64,000 nt of DNA from Arthrobacter sp. 9AX (GTDB lineage Bacteria > Actinomycetota > Actinomycetes > Actinomycetales > Micrococcaceae), in assembly GCF_902506095.1 (NCBI RefSeq), contig NZ_LR733293.1, positions 2,087,758 through 2,151,757 of the forward strand, read 5' to 3'. Shown here one piece after another: positions 33,088 through 42,589 of this stretch (within the stretch, counting starts at the first letter, position 1; each line of letters opens with the position of its first letter). Both the position numbers and the translations under genes were made by a program. Under the pieces are notes generated by a model. The model saw only the letters and a list, made by a program, of their open reading frames with translations, did no database searches and was not told the DNA's origin.

Positions 33088-34348
33088 CCCCTGTATCGTC
33101 TGACTCTGCGGTGCGCACCTGCGCCTGCCGGCCCAGCCAGTACGCGCTCTCCTTGGGCGTCCGTTCCTGGGTCTCCCGGTCCACGGCGATGAGGCCGAAC
33201 TTCGGCCCGTAACCGAACACCCATTCAAAATTGTCGAACGCCGTCCAGGCGATGTAGCCGCGGACGTCGATGCCGTCGGCCAGGCAGGAAGCCACGGAGG
33301 CCACCGCGACGCGGAGGTAGTCCACCCGCTGCGAATCATCCTTGGTGGCCAGGCCGTTTTCCGTGACGATGATTGGGATGCCGGCGATCCGGTGGGCCTC
33401 CCGGATGGTGGCTTCGAGGGCTTGCGGGTAGATCTCTTCGCCCATTTGGTTCGTTGCCACGCCGTCCGGGGCGGGCGCGTGGCCGTCCGGGCCGTACACG
33501 GTGCGGCCGTAGGTCTGGATGCCCACGAAGTCGTCACCCCGGGACGCCTCCAGGAAGCGCTCGTTCACGTGGCGGCGCACCTGCGTGGCCAGCTCCTCGC
33601 CGCCGTCAAGCGACTGGATGTCCGAGTTGGCCAGGGTCCAGCCCACCCGAAGCTCCGGCCGGTGGGACTTGATGACGGCGGTGCCGGCCCGGTGCGCCGC
33701 CAGCTTCACGTCGAAGCCGGCCTCGGTGGAGCAGAACTGGAACGCCGCAATCGTGCTGGCATCAACGCCCAGGCGCTCCGCTGCAGCCGCCCACACCGGC
33801 ACGGAGCCACGGTTTTCCGGTGCCACTCCGCCGATGCCGAAGGACTCGAGCAGCCACGGCAGGTTGGGTTCGTTCAGGGTGCAGGCGACGCCGATCAGGT
33901 CGCCAAGGTGCGCCATGACCCGGTCGCAGTAGCGGGCGAAGAGCTCTGCGGTGCGGGCGCCTTCCCAGCCTCCCAGGGCCAGGAGCCAGCGCGGTGACGT
34001 GAAGTGGTGGAACGTGACAACGGGGGTGAGGCCGTGCTCGTGGCAGGCCTCCAGCATGCGGCGGTAGTGGTCCAGCTCCGCCTGCGAGAAGTGGCCTTCC
34101 TCCGGCTCAATGCGGGCCCATTCGATCGAGAACCGGTATGTGGTGAAGCCCAGGCCGGCGATCAGCGCGATGTCCTCGCGGTAGCGGTGGTAGTGGTCCA
34201 CGGCATCCCCGGACGGTTCAGAGAACATGCTGCCCGGCAGGTGTTCAAGGAACCAGGTGTCACTGTTGACGTTGTTCCCCTCCACCTGGTGGCCGGCGCT
34301 GGCGACGCCCCAGAGGAAGTCCTGCGGGAAGGGTGATGCGGTGGTCAT
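33062..34348 (-). CDS. GH1 beta-glucosidase
   Basis: 428 aa, GH1 length. N-terminus FLWGVASAGHQVEGN, acid/base Glu at E160 (TLNEPN), nucleophile Glu at E330 (IIVTENGL), and a later WTAFDNFEW aglycone loop. There is no signal peptide, so it acts in the cytoplasm on imported beta-glucosides. It is divergent from the dipeptide-type ABC operon that carries an alpha-L-rhamnosidase, suggesting joint removal of rhamnose and glucose from plant glycosides such as rutinosides or neohesperidosides (inference). Confidence 0.93.
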   Translation of the reverse strand: MTTASPFPQDFLWGVASAGHQVEGNNVNSDTWFLEHLPGSMFSEPSGDAVDHYHRYREDIALIAGLGFTTYRFSIEWARIEPEEGHFSQAELDHYRRMLEACHEHGLTPVVTFHHFTSPRWLLALGGWEGARTAELFARYCDRVMAHLGDLIGVACTLNEPNLPWLLESFGIGGVAPENRGSVPVWAAAAERLGVDASTIAAFQFCSTEAGFDVKLAAHRAGTAVIKSHRPELRVGWTLANSDIQSLDGGEELATQVRRHVNERFLEASRGDDFVGIQTYGRTVYGPDGHAPAPDGVATNQMGEEIYPQALEATIREAHRIAGIPIIVTENGLATKDDSQRVDYLRVAVASVASCLADGIDVRGYIAWTAFDNFEWVFGYGPKFGLIAVDRETQERTPKESAYWLGRQAQVRTAESDDTGVSRAPQPA

Positions 34349-34466
34349 GTGGTTCCTTTCGGTTCAGCGCCTGGGAGCAGCGCGCGGGGCCTCTCTGCCC
34401 TGGCTTTCAATCCTGACGGGCCGCGTGACCGGGGCCACAATACTTTTTCAATCAATGACATTCTCA

Positions 34467-34478
34467 TGTGAGCGCTCC
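34467..34478. promoter_or_regulatory. Candidate LacI-type operator
   Basis: TGTGAGCGCTCC contains the palindrome GAGCGCTC and resembles half-symmetric LacI-family sites. It lies in the 219-base divergent gap between the beta-glucosidase and the ABC binding-protein gene. No LacI gene is adjacent, so the regulator would be encoded elsewhere. Confidence 0.4.
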
Positions 34479-34567
34479 TTGCGCGCGGCTGATGCTGGTG
34501 GGAGCCGGCGAGCAGCCAGCCCCACAACGTTCTTCTCCGCTGACATCAGAATGCAAAGGCGCACTAC

Positions 34568-36124
34568 ATGAAACTCCTGAACTCCACCGCCCGTGCGAGC
34601 TCCGCCGTTCTGGCCGGAGCGCTCCTGCTCGGATCGCTGACCGCCTGCGGCGGCGGCTCCAGCCAGGCCACCGCCAAGGCGGACACCGGCACCCTGACCC
34701 TCGCCATCGACAGCGACTCGGCCTCATTCGGCTACGATCCACTGCGTGTCTCGGCTGCCCAGCGGCAGTTCTTCGAGGGCCTCTACGAGAGCCTGATGAC
34801 GCTGCAGCCGGACGGTTCGGCAGCTCCGGGCCTGGCCAAGGAGTTCAGCTACAACGCCGACAACACCGTCCTGACGCTGACCCTCAAGGACGGCGTGACC
34901 TTCACGGATGGCTCCAAGCTCGACGCCGAGCTGGTCAAGGCCAACCTGGACCGCCGGTCCGATCCCGCACTGAGCGCCTACTCCGCCGTGGCAAAGGGCG
35001 GCGCGCAGGAAATTGCCTCCGTGGATGTAGTCAGCCCCACCCAGGTGGCCCTGACCTTCACCAAGCCGCAGCCCGGCTTCGAGAAGAACCTGGCGTCCAC
35101 CACCGGCATGATCGTTGGCAAGAACGGCGTCACGGACACCGCCACCCTCGCCGCCACCCCGGACGGCTCCGGCCCCTACATCCTGGATCCGGCCACGGTG
35201 AAGGGCAACAAGTACGTCCTGGTGAAGAACAGCAAGAGCCCCGAAGCCTCCAAGTACGCCTTCAACAAGGTCATCTTCAGTGTGGTCCTTGACCCGCAGG
35301 CCCGCGCCAACGCCCTGGTGTCCGGCCAGGCGGACGTGGCCATGCTGACCTCCAACACCGTTGACTTCGTCAAGTCCAAGGGTGTGGGGGTGTCCCAGAT
35401 CGGCGGCACCGTGAACACCATGATCTCCTTCGACAAGATCGGCAAGACCGCCCCGGCCTTCGCCGAGGAGAAGGTCCGCCAGGCCATCCAGTACGCCATC
35501 AACCGCCAGGCCTTGGTGGACGCACTGCACAAGGGCGACATCCCCGCCTGGAACGCCCTGCCCAAGGACTCCGCAGGATTCAGCAAGGACATTGAAACCA
35601 CGTTCGCCTACAACCCGGACAAGGCCAAGAGCCTGCTGGCCGAGGCCGGCTACCCGAACGGCTTCGAGTTCACCATCATCGCCGGCGCCCAGACCCAGAC
35701 GGACCTGCAGGCAGTCCAGAAGGACCTTGCCGCCGTCGGAATCACCATGAACGTGAAGATGGCTGCCTCCACTGACGAAGCCTTCGCCGCCGTCGCCACC
35801 ACGCCCCTCGGCTACGCACCCCTGAACTGGGACAACCCCGTGGGCGTGATGTACGGAGCAATCCTCAACGGCTTCACCAACGTGCAGAAGGCCACCGACG
35901 ACCAGCTCAGCGCAGCCACCGGCGAGCTGGCCGCCGCCACGGATGACGCCGCCGTCAAGGCAGCGGCCACCAAGCTGAACACCCGCCTGGTGGAATCCGG
36001 CTGGATGATCCCGCTGTACGAGGCGCTCACCAACCAGGGCTACAACACCAGGAAGGTGGCTCCGGTGGAGTTCGCCGGCACCAACGCCTACCCGCTCCTC
36101 TCGTCCTACAAGCCGGCCAGCTAA
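34568..36124 (+). CDS. ABC transporter substrate-binding lipoprotein (SBP_bac_5)
   Basis: 518 aa. Lipoprotein signal with lipobox LTAC and lipidated Cys at residue 27. The mature part is a cluster C (dipeptide/oligopeptide/nickel-type) binding protein: GLYESLMTLQPDGSAAPGLAKEF and the later VRQAIQYAINRQALVDAL are the family marks. Members bind peptides or oligosaccharides. With a rhamnosidase in the operon and a beta-glucosidase opposite, the likely ligand is a plant oligosaccharide or glycoside (inference). A strong stem-loop follows the gene. Confidence 0.92.
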   Translation: MKLLNSTARASSAVLAGALLLGSLTACGGGSSQATAKADTGTLTLAIDSDSASFGYDPLRVSAAQRQFFEGLYESLMTLQPDGSAAPGLAKEFSYNADNTVLTLTLKDGVTFTDGSKLDAELVKANLDRRSDPALSAYSAVAKGGAQEIASVDVVSPTQVALTFTKPQPGFEKNLASTTGMIVGKNGVTDTATLAATPDGSGPYILDPATVKGNKYVLVKNSKSPEASKYAFNKVIFSVVLDPQARANALVSGQADVAMLTSNTVDFVKSKGVGVSQIGGTVNTMISFDKIGKTAPAFAEEKVRQAIQYAINRQALVDALHKGDIPAWNALPKDSAGFSKDIETTFAYNPDKAKSLLAEAGYPNGFEFTIIAGAQTQTDLQAVQKDLAAVGITMNVKMAASTDEAFAAVATTPLGYAPLNWDNPVGVMYGAILNGFTNVQKATDDQLSAATGELAAATDDAAVKAAATKLNTRLVESGWMIPLYEALTNQGYNTRKVAPVEFAGTNAYPLLSSYKPAS

Positions 36125-36135
36125 TACCCGCACCT

Positions 36136-36179
36136 GCCGGGCGGGCCCTCCCCCCCCCAAGGACGAGGGCCCGCCTGGC
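36136..36179 (+). terminator. Intercistronic stem-loop after the binding-protein gene
   Basis: Fifteen-base arms (36136-36150 and 36165-36179) pair with a single G-U; the loop includes a run of nine C that starts at the last base of the left arm. It begins 11 bases after the stop, and there is no T-tract. It probably protects the binding-protein message and lowers downstream expression. Confidence 0.6.
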
Positions 36180-36204
36180 AAGGGCCTGACCGATGGAGGT
36201 CACC

Positions 36205-37146
36205 ATGGCACTATTCATCACCAAGCGCCTGCTGATGGCGCTGGCCACCGTGCTGGTGGTTGCGGTGCTGGCATTCCTGCTGGTGCATGCAATGCCCGGC
36301 AGCCCGGGAGCCGTATCCCTCGGCGCCGGCGCCTCCCAGGAGGCCATCGACGAGGTCAACCAGCGCCTCGGCTGGAACGAACCCCTCGTGGCCCAATTCT
36401 TCAACTGGCTCGGTGCCGCCGTCCAGGGTGACCTCGGCATTTCGCTCATCGACGGCCGCTCGGTCAGCGGCGATCTCGCCGGCAGGCTCCCCGTCACCGC
36501 TTCCCTGGCGGCCGGAGCCACCATACTCAGCGCCGTCCTCGGCATCGCGCTGGGCGTCACGGCCGCTGTCCGCGGCGGCATGGTGGACCGCATCATCGGC
36601 GGTGTGGCCGGCATGGCCGTGGCGCTCCCCGCCTTCTGGATCGGCATCATCTTCGTCTACCTCCTCGCCGTCCAGTCCTCCGTCTTCCCGGCCACCGGCT
36701 ACGTACCGTTCGAGGCTTCCCCGCAGGACTGGGCGTTGTCCTTGGCGCTGCCGGTGATCACCCTGGCCGTGGGCGGCGCTGCGTTCATCGCCCGCCAAAC
36801 CAGGGCTTCCATGCTCGAGGCGCTCCAGCAGGAACACATCCGCACCCTCCGGGCCACCGCCACCCCTACCTGGAAAATCCTCTACGTCCACGCCCTGCGC
36901 TACGCCAGCCTCCCCATCGTGGCCGGCATCGCGCTGCAGTTCATCCAACTTTTCGGCGGATCTGTCATCGCCGAGCAGCTGTTCGCCATGCCGGGCCTGG
37001 GCCAGGCCGTCCAGAACTCCGTCAGCACCCATGACGCCCCGTCCGTCCAGGGCGTCGTAGTGATCGCCACCGTGGTGGTGGTCGCCGTGAACCTGGTGCT
37101 GGAACTGGCCACCAAGTTCCTCGACCCGAAGTTGCGTGCCTCATGA
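36205..37146 (+). CDS. ABC transporter permease (DppB-like)
   Basis: 313 aa from the ATG at 36205, chosen because GGAGG lies five bases before it; an ATG 12 bases earlier lies within the ribosome site. Six membrane helices, with the BPD_transp_1 EAA loop around EHIRTLRATATPTWKILYVHALR, typical of DppB/OppB. The end overlaps the next gene (ATGA). It pairs with the fused DppC-DppD protein to form the membrane channel. Confidence 0.93.
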   Translation: MALFITKRLLMALATVLVVAVLAFLLVHAMPGSPGAVSLGAGASQEAIDEVNQRLGWNEPLVAQFFNWLGAAVQGDLGISLIDGRSVSGDLAGRLPVTASLAAGATILSAVLGIALGVTAAVRGGMVDRIIGGVAGMAVALPAFWIGIIFVYLLAVQSSVFPATGYVPFEASPQDWALSLALPVITLAVGGAAFIARQTRASMLEALQQEHIRTLRATATPTWKILYVHALRYASLPIVAGIALQFIQLFGGSVIAEQLFAMPGLGQAVQNSVSTHDAPSVQGVVVIATVVVVAVNLVLELATKFLDPKLRAS

Positions 37147-39233
37147 TTCCCAACGTTGCCCCCGCACCTGCAGATGCAGCGGAGCCGACGGCGGCTGCCG
37201 TCCTTCCCAAGGCCCCGCGCCAAAGCGCGGCGAAGAAATTCTCCGGCAGCAAGCTGTTCGCCTCCCCGGCGAGCATCGCCGGCGTAATCTGGCTGGCCGC
37301 GCTCGTGGCCGCCTCACTCACCGCGCCGCTCTGGCTGCCGTTCAAGACCGAGGACCAGGACTTCACCGCGGTCCTCTCCGGACCGACGGCCGCCCACTGG
37401 CTTGGCACCGACGAACTGGGCCGGGACCTGCTGAGCCGCATCTTCGCCTCAGCAGCCGGAACTCTGGGGACGTCCATGATCACGGTGATTGTCGCCGTCG
37501 GCCTCGGAACACTCCTGGCCATGCTGGCGGCGGCCTGCGGTGAGCGGGTAGAGAACGTCATCAGCCGCGTCACCGAAATCATGATGTCGCTGCCGGGCAC
37601 CGTGATCATCCTGGCGGTCATCGGCGCCGTGGGAACCAACATCCCGCTGATCATGGGCATCCTGGGTGTGCTGATCTCGGCCGGCATTTACCGGGTGATG
37701 CTGGGTCAGGCCAAGTCCCTGCAGTCCCAGCTGTACGTGGATGCGGCCAAGGTGGACGGCATGGGCAGGGCCGGCATCAGCGTCCGCCACGTGCTGCCCG
37801 GCCTGACGAACACAACTGTGGTCCAGGCGGCCCTGATCTTCGCCGTCGGCATGCTGATCCAGGCCGGCCTCGCGTTCATCGGCTTCGGCCCGCCCATCCC
37901 GCAGCCCAGCTGGGGCGGCATGATTCAGGGCGCCTCGCAGCACGTTTATGACGCTCCCTGGCTGATGGTCCCCACCGGCGCCGTCCTGGCGCTGACGGTC
38001 CTGGCCGCCAACGCGATCGGAAATGCCCTGGGCAAGTCGCCGAACGCCACAGCCTCGCACCTGCCCTCCGCCGCGGCGCGGCGCCAGCGGGCCAAAGCTG
38101 TTGCGACCATCGCCGCTGCTGCCCCGGCGCCCAAGGACGCTGCGAAAGGGAAGCTGAGCGTCCGCAACCTCTCGGTCGGCGTCGACTCTGCAGGTGCGGG
38201 CGAGGGCGTCCGCCTGGTCACGGACGTCTCCTTCGACGTCGAACCCGGCACGGTCCTGGGCCTCGTGGGCGAATCCGGCTGCGGCAAGACCATGACCGCG
38301 CTGTCCCTTCTGGGCCTGCTGCCCTCCGGCGTTTCGGTGACCGGGGGCCAGATCCTGTGGAACGGCAAGAACCTTGCCGCGGCCACGGACAAGGACATGG
38401 AAGGGATCCGCGGCCGCGATATCGCCCTCATCTCCCAGGAACCCATGCGAGCCCTGGACCCCATGTTCACCGTGGGCTACCAGCTCACCGCCACCGTCCG
38501 CCGGCTCCGCCGGATGGGCAGGGCCGAAGCGAAGGCCGAAGCCCTCAGCCTGCTGGAAAAGGTGGGCATCGTGGATGCATCCCGGATCCTGAAGACCTAC
38601 CCGCACCAGATCAGCGGCGGCATGGCCCAGCGCGTTGCCATCGCCCTGGCCCTCGCCGGGCGACCGCGCCTGCTCGTCGCGGACGAACCCACCACGGCCC
38701 TGGATGTCACCGTGCAGGCCGAGATCCTCTCGCTCCTGCGCAGCCTGGTAAAAGACACCGGAATGTCGGTGGTGATGGTCACGCACGACCTCGGTGTGGT
38801 GGCGGACCTCTGCGACCAGGTGGCCGTGATGTACGCGGGCGAGGTGGTGGAGAACGGCCGCACGGACAGCATCCTGGACAACGCGCGCCACCCCTACACC
38901 CTTGCCCTGCTCGCCGCGGACCCGCACGCCAACCGCGCCGCTGACATGCCGGAACGGCTGGCCACCATCAGCGGCCAGGTTCCGCAGCCCAAGGACTGGC
39001 CCGCCACATGCCGCTTCGCCGCCCGCTGCCAGTTCGCCGGCTCCGCGTGCTTGGTCCCCATCCCGCTGCTGCCCTCCGGAACCGCCGACGGTGTGGTCCG
39101 CTGCGTCAAGGCGGACGAACTCGCCGTCGAGGGCCTGGACTGGGTGGCCACCGATGTCCCCAGCCACCACGTTCTGACCCTGTCCGAAGCCAGGGCAGTT
39201 AAAACCCGGACCGTAGAAAAGGATCACGCATGA
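37143..39233 (+). CDS. Fused ABC permease and ATPase (DppC-DppD)
   Basis: 696 aa carrying two functions in one chain. Residues ~30-300 are a DppC-type permease ([16 protein letters not shown] loop [21 protein letters not shown]). After a linker (~300-340), residues ~345-640 form an ATP-binding domain: Walker [11 protein letters not shown] (~375), signature SGGMAQR (~490), Walker B LLVADEPT (~512), and a C-terminal oligo_HPY cysteine segment ([14 protein letters not shown]). Both neighbours overlap it by 4 bases. The partner ATPase follows as a separate gene. No frameshift or stop is seen at the junction. Confidence 0.92.
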   Translation: MIPNVAPAPADAAEPTAAAVLPKAPRQSAAKKFSGSKLFASPASIAGVIWLAALVAASLTAPLWLPFKTEDQDFTAVLSGPTAAHWLGTDELGRDLLSRIFASAAGTLGTSMITVIVAVGLGTLLAMLAAACGERVENVISRVTEIMMSLPGTVIILAVIGAVGTNIPLIMGILGVLISAGIYRVMLGQAKSLQSQLYVDAAKVDGMGRAGISVRHVLPGLTNTTVVQAALIFAVGMLIQAGLAFIGFGPPIPQPSWGGMIQGASQHVYDAPWLMVPTGAVLALTVLAANAIGNALGKSPNATASHLPSAAARRQRAKAVATIAAAAPAPKDAAKGKLSVRNLSVGVDSAGAGEGVRLVTDVSFDVEPGTVLGLVGESGCGKTMTALSLLGLLPSGVSVTGGQILWNGKNLAAATDKDMEGIRGRDIALISQEPMRALDPMFTVGYQLTATVRRLRRMGRAEAKAEALSLLEKVGIVDASRILKTYPHQISGGMAQRVAIALALAGRPRLLVADEPTTALDVTVQAEILSLLRSLVKDTGMSVVMVTHDLGVVADLCDQVAVMYAGEVVENGRTDSILDNARHPYTLALLAADPHANRAADMPERLATISGQVPQPKDWPATCRFAARCQFAGSACLVPIPLLPSGTADGVVRCVKADELAVEGLDWVATDVPSHHVLTLSEARAVKTRTVEKDHA

Positions 39234-40237
39234 GCACCGCAACCTCGGTCCGCCCCGAAGCTTCGCTGCCCGGTGCCGCCCAGCCGCTGCTGGAGGTCGA
39301 GGACCTGGTGGTCCGCTACGGACGGGGGCGCAAGGCAGCCGCCGGGCCCGCCGCCGTCGACCGCGTCAGCTTCAGCATCGCTCCCGGCGAGACTGTGGGG
39401 CTGGTGGGGGAGTCGGGCTCCGGAAAATCGACCATTGGCAAGGCGATTCTGGGCCTGCAAAAGGTCTCCGGCGGGTCCATCACGTACCAGGGCAAGGACA
39501 TCACCGCCGCGGGCGCGTCCCAGCGCCGGGCCCTGGGGAGTGAGCTGCGGGCCGTTTTCCAGGACCCCAATTCCTCGCTGAACCCGCGGAACACGGTGGG
39601 CTCCTCGCTGGCAGAACCGCTCCGCCTCCGTGGCGTCTCCGCCGCGGAAGCCCGGCAGCGGGCCGAGGACATGCTGGAACGCGTGGGCCTGCCCCGCGAG
39701 GCCGTGGACCGGTACCCCAGCCAGTTCTCCGGCGGGCAGCGGCAGCGCATCTCCGTGGCCCGCGCCCTGATCTGCGATCCCAACCTGGTGGTTTGCGATG
39801 AGGCCGTGAGCGCCCTGGACCTCTCCACCCAAGCGCAGGTGCTGAACCTCCTGGCCGACCTGCGGGACGAACGGGGACTCAGCTACCTCTTTATTGCCCA
39901 CGACATCGCCGTGGTGCAGTTCCTGGCCCAGCGCGTGGTGGTCCTCTACCGCGGCCAGGTGATGGAAAGCGGGCCTGCGGCCGCCGTCACCGAGAACCCG
40001 AAGCACCCGTTTACCCAGGCGCTCGTCGCCGCGTCCCCCGTACCGCGGCCCGCCGAGCAGGCAGCACGCCGGGAGGCGCGGGAGTCCCTGGGCGTCCGCA
40101 CCGGCGCGGCGGCGGTGCCGGGACCCGGCGGCTGCCCGTTCCGGCTCCGCTGCCCGCTGGCCACGGAACTGTGCGCCACCGAACGCCCGGCGCTCCGGCA
40201 GGTGGGCGGCTCCGACGTCGCCTGCCACTACGCGTGA
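39230..40237 (+). CDS. ABC transporter ATP-binding protein (DppF-like)
   Basis: 335 aa. Walker A GESGSGKSTIG (residues ~60-70), Q-loop FQDPNSSLNPRNTV, signature SGGQRQR, and the Walker B region LVVCDEAVSALD, followed by a C-terminal oligo_HPY domain with GGCPFRLRCPLATELC. It forms the ATPase heterodimer with the fused subunit. Note CDEAVSALD: the residue after the catalytic Glu is Ala, as is common in DppF. The start overlaps the fused gene stop (ATGA). Confidence 0.93.
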   Translation: MSTATSVRPEASLPGAAQPLLEVEDLVVRYGRGRKAAAGPAAVDRVSFSIAPGETVGLVGESGSGKSTIGKAILGLQKVSGGSITYQGKDITAAGASQRRALGSELRAVFQDPNSSLNPRNTVGSSLAEPLRLRGVSAAEARQRAEDMLERVGLPREAVDRYPSQFSGGQRQRISVARALICDPNLVVCDEAVSALDLSTQAQVLNLLADLRDERGLSYLFIAHDIAVVQFLAQRVVVLYRGQVMESGPAAAVTENPKHPFTQALVAASPVPRPAEQAARREARESLGVRTGAAAVPGPGGCPFRLRCPLATELCATERPALRQVGGSDVACHYA

Positions 40238-40295
40238 CCGCGCAACATCCCCGACTTCCTCGACCCGCCTTCCTACCGAACGGAACACACCTTCC

Positions 40296-42584
40296 ATGAC
40301 GTCAACACCCTGGTTCGCCGCCATGATCACCCCCGCTGAAGACTGCGACGGCGCCCCGCTCCTGCGCAAGGAATTCCAGCTGGACGAGGGCCACGGCGCA
40401 GTGGCCAAGGCGACGCTGCGGGCCACCGCGTTCGGAGTCTACGAGGCCCTGATCAACGGCGTTCCGGTGGGTGAGGACGTGCTGAGCCCCGGCTGGAGCT
40501 CCTACGAGTGGCGGCTCCGGTACCGCAGCTATGACGTGACGCCGCTGATCCGGCCAACCAGTGTCATTGGCGTTTCGCTGGGCAACGGCTGGTACCGCGG
40601 GCGCCTCGCATGGCACGGCCTGTCCAACCTCTACGGCGACCAGCTGGGGTTCTTCGGGCAGCTGGATGTTGTGTTCGAGGACGGCCACGTCCAGTCCATC
40701 GCGTCGGATGCGTCCTGGCAGTCCGGCCCTTCCGCCACCACATTCAATGACCTCTACGATGGGCAGACCATCGACGCCCGGCGCAACCAGCCCGGCTGGG
40801 CCGAGCCCGGCTTCGCTCCCGGCACTGACTGGACCGGCGTGAATAAGGTGGCGTTCGACGTCGACCGGCTGGCTGAGCCGGTGGGACCGCCCGTGGTGCG
40901 CACCGCCGTCGTCCGTCCCGTGAAAGTCTTTACCTCACCTGCCGGCAAGACGCTCGTGGACTTCGGCCAGAACCTCGTGGGCTGGGTCCGGTTCACCGTC
41001 CAGGGCGAGGCGGGGGAGACCATCACGGTGCGCCATGCCGAAGTGCTGGAAGACGGCGAGCTGGGCGTCCGTCCGCTGCGGACCGCCAAGGCCGCGGACA
41101 CGTTCATCCTGTCCGGCGATGAGGACTCCTTCGAACCGACCAAAACCTTCCACGGCTTCCGCTACGCCGAGATTTCCGGCTGGCCGGGCACCCTCACCGA
41201 GGACTCGCTGGAGGCGGTGGTGGTCCACTCCGAACTGGAGCGCATCGGCACGTTCGAGTGCTCCAACGAACTGGTGAACCAGCTGCACCGCAACATTGTC
41301 TGGGGGCTGCGGGGCAACTTCCTGGACCTGCCCACTGACTGCCCGCAGCGCGACGAGCGGCTCGGCTGGACCGGCGACATCGGAGTCTTCGCACCCACGG
41401 CCGCGTTCCTCTACGACGTCAAGGGCTTCCTGCAGGACTGGCTCCTGGACCTCGCCGCCGAGCAGAAGGCAGCTGACGGGCTGGTGCCCATCACCGTCCC
41501 GGACGCCCTCAAATACAACCCGCAGCCAGCCGGCTTCCCGGCGCCGGAATCCTCCGCGCTGTGGAGCGAAGCCTCCGTGTGGGTGCCCTGGGCGATGTGG
41601 GAGGCGTACGGCGATGACACGGTCCTGACGACCCAGTACGAATCGATGGCTGCGCATACCGGGCGGGTGGAGGGCCTGCTCTCACCCACCGGGCTGTGGG
41701 ACACGGGCTTCCAGTTCGGCGACTGGCTGGACCCGGACGCCGCTCCGGACCAGCCGTGGGCAGCCAAGGCGGACACCGGCGTGGTGGCCACCACCTGCCT
41801 GTTCCGCACGGCCACCATCACCGCCAAGACCGCCCGGCTGCTGGGCCACCATGAGGATGCCGAGCACTTCGAGCAGCTCGCCGCCCGCGTCCAGACCTCG
41901 TTCCTCGAGCACTACGTGGTTGCCGACGGCACCATCCACAGCGACTGCACTACCGTCTACGCGCTGGCCATTGCCTTCGGGATCCTGCCCAGCGCGGAAC
42001 ACATCGATTTCGCGGGCAACCGCCTTGCCGAGCTGGTCCGGAAGAACAACTACCGTGTGTCCACCGGTTTCGCCGGGACCCCGTTCATCACCGGCGCCCT
42101 CACGGACACCGGCCACAGCGAGGAGGCCTACCGCCTGCTGCTGGAACAGGAATGCCCGTCCTGGCTCTACCCGGTCACCATGGGCGCCACCACTGTTTGG
42201 GAACGCTGGGACTCCATGCTGCCGGACGGCACCATCAACCCCGGCGAGATGACCAGTTTCAACCACTACGCCCTGGGCGCCGTGGCCGACTGGCTGCACA
42301 AGGGCGTCGGCGGCCTCAGCCCGCTGGCACCCGGATACAGCAAGGTCCGGATCGCACCCGTCCCGGGCGAAGGCATCGACTGGGCCACCACCTCCCTGAA
42401 AACGGCGCATGGCACTATCCGCGTGGAATGGAAGAACGACGACGGCGGGTTCCGCCTCGAGGCGACGGTACCTGGGGGAGTGGAGGCCGACGTCGTACTT
42501 CCGGGCGGCGCGTCCCGCACTGTCGGCGCCGGCACGCACAGCTTCACCGGGCCTGCGGCCCTGGCCGTCCCGACGGGAGTGTAG
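40296..42584 (+). CDS. Alpha-L-rhamnosidase, GH78 (first copy)
   Basis: 762 aa, no signal peptide, so cytoplasmic. N-terminal beta-sandwich modules (LINGVPVGEDVLSPGW; LGNGWYRGRLAW) precede the (alpha/alpha)6 barrel, whose catalytic loop DCPQRDER lies at residues 348-355 followed by LGWTGD, as in known GH78 enzymes. It releases terminal L-rhamnose from flavonoid glycosides, saponins or rhamnogalacturonan pieces. It is the fifth gene of the ABC operon, 58 bases after the ATPase, consistent with hydrolysis after uptake. Confidence 0.93.
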   Translation: MTSTPWFAAMITPAEDCDGAPLLRKEFQLDEGHGAVAKATLRATAFGVYEALINGVPVGEDVLSPGWSSYEWRLRYRSYDVTPLIRPTSVIGVSLGNGWYRGRLAWHGLSNLYGDQLGFFGQLDVVFEDGHVQSIASDASWQSGPSATTFNDLYDGQTIDARRNQPGWAEPGFAPGTDWTGVNKVAFDVDRLAEPVGPPVVRTAVVRPVKVFTSPAGKTLVDFGQNLVGWVRFTVQGEAGETITVRHAEVLEDGELGVRPLRTAKAADTFILSGDEDSFEPTKTFHGFRYAEISGWPGTLTEDSLEAVVVHSELERIGTFECSNELVNQLHRNIVWGLRGNFLDLPTDCPQRDERLGWTGDIGVFAPTAAFLYDVKGFLQDWLLDLAAEQKAADGLVPITVPDALKYNPQPAGFPAPESSALWSEASVWVPWAMWEAYGDDTVLTTQYESMAAHTGRVEGLLSPTGLWDTGFQFGDWLDPDAAPDQPWAAKADTGVVATTCLFRTATITAKTARLLGHHEDAEHFEQLAARVQTSFLEHYVVADGTIHSDCTTVYALAIAFGILPSAEHIDFAGNRLAELVRKNNYRVSTGFAGTPFITGALTDTGHSEEAYRLLLEQECPSWLYPVTMGATTVWERWDSMLPDGTINPGEMTSFNHYALGAVADWLHKGVGGLSPLAPGYSKVRIAPVPGEGIDWATTSLKTAHGTIRVEWKNDDGGFRLEATVPGGVEADVVLPGGASRTVGAGTHSFTGPAALAVPTGV

Positions 42585-42589
42585 GCGCT

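Noticed and set aside
42152..42589. N-terminal extension of the nucleoside-hydrolase-like gene
   Set aside because: It overlaps the end of the rhamnosidase in another frame; the GTG at 42590 gives a normal family length.
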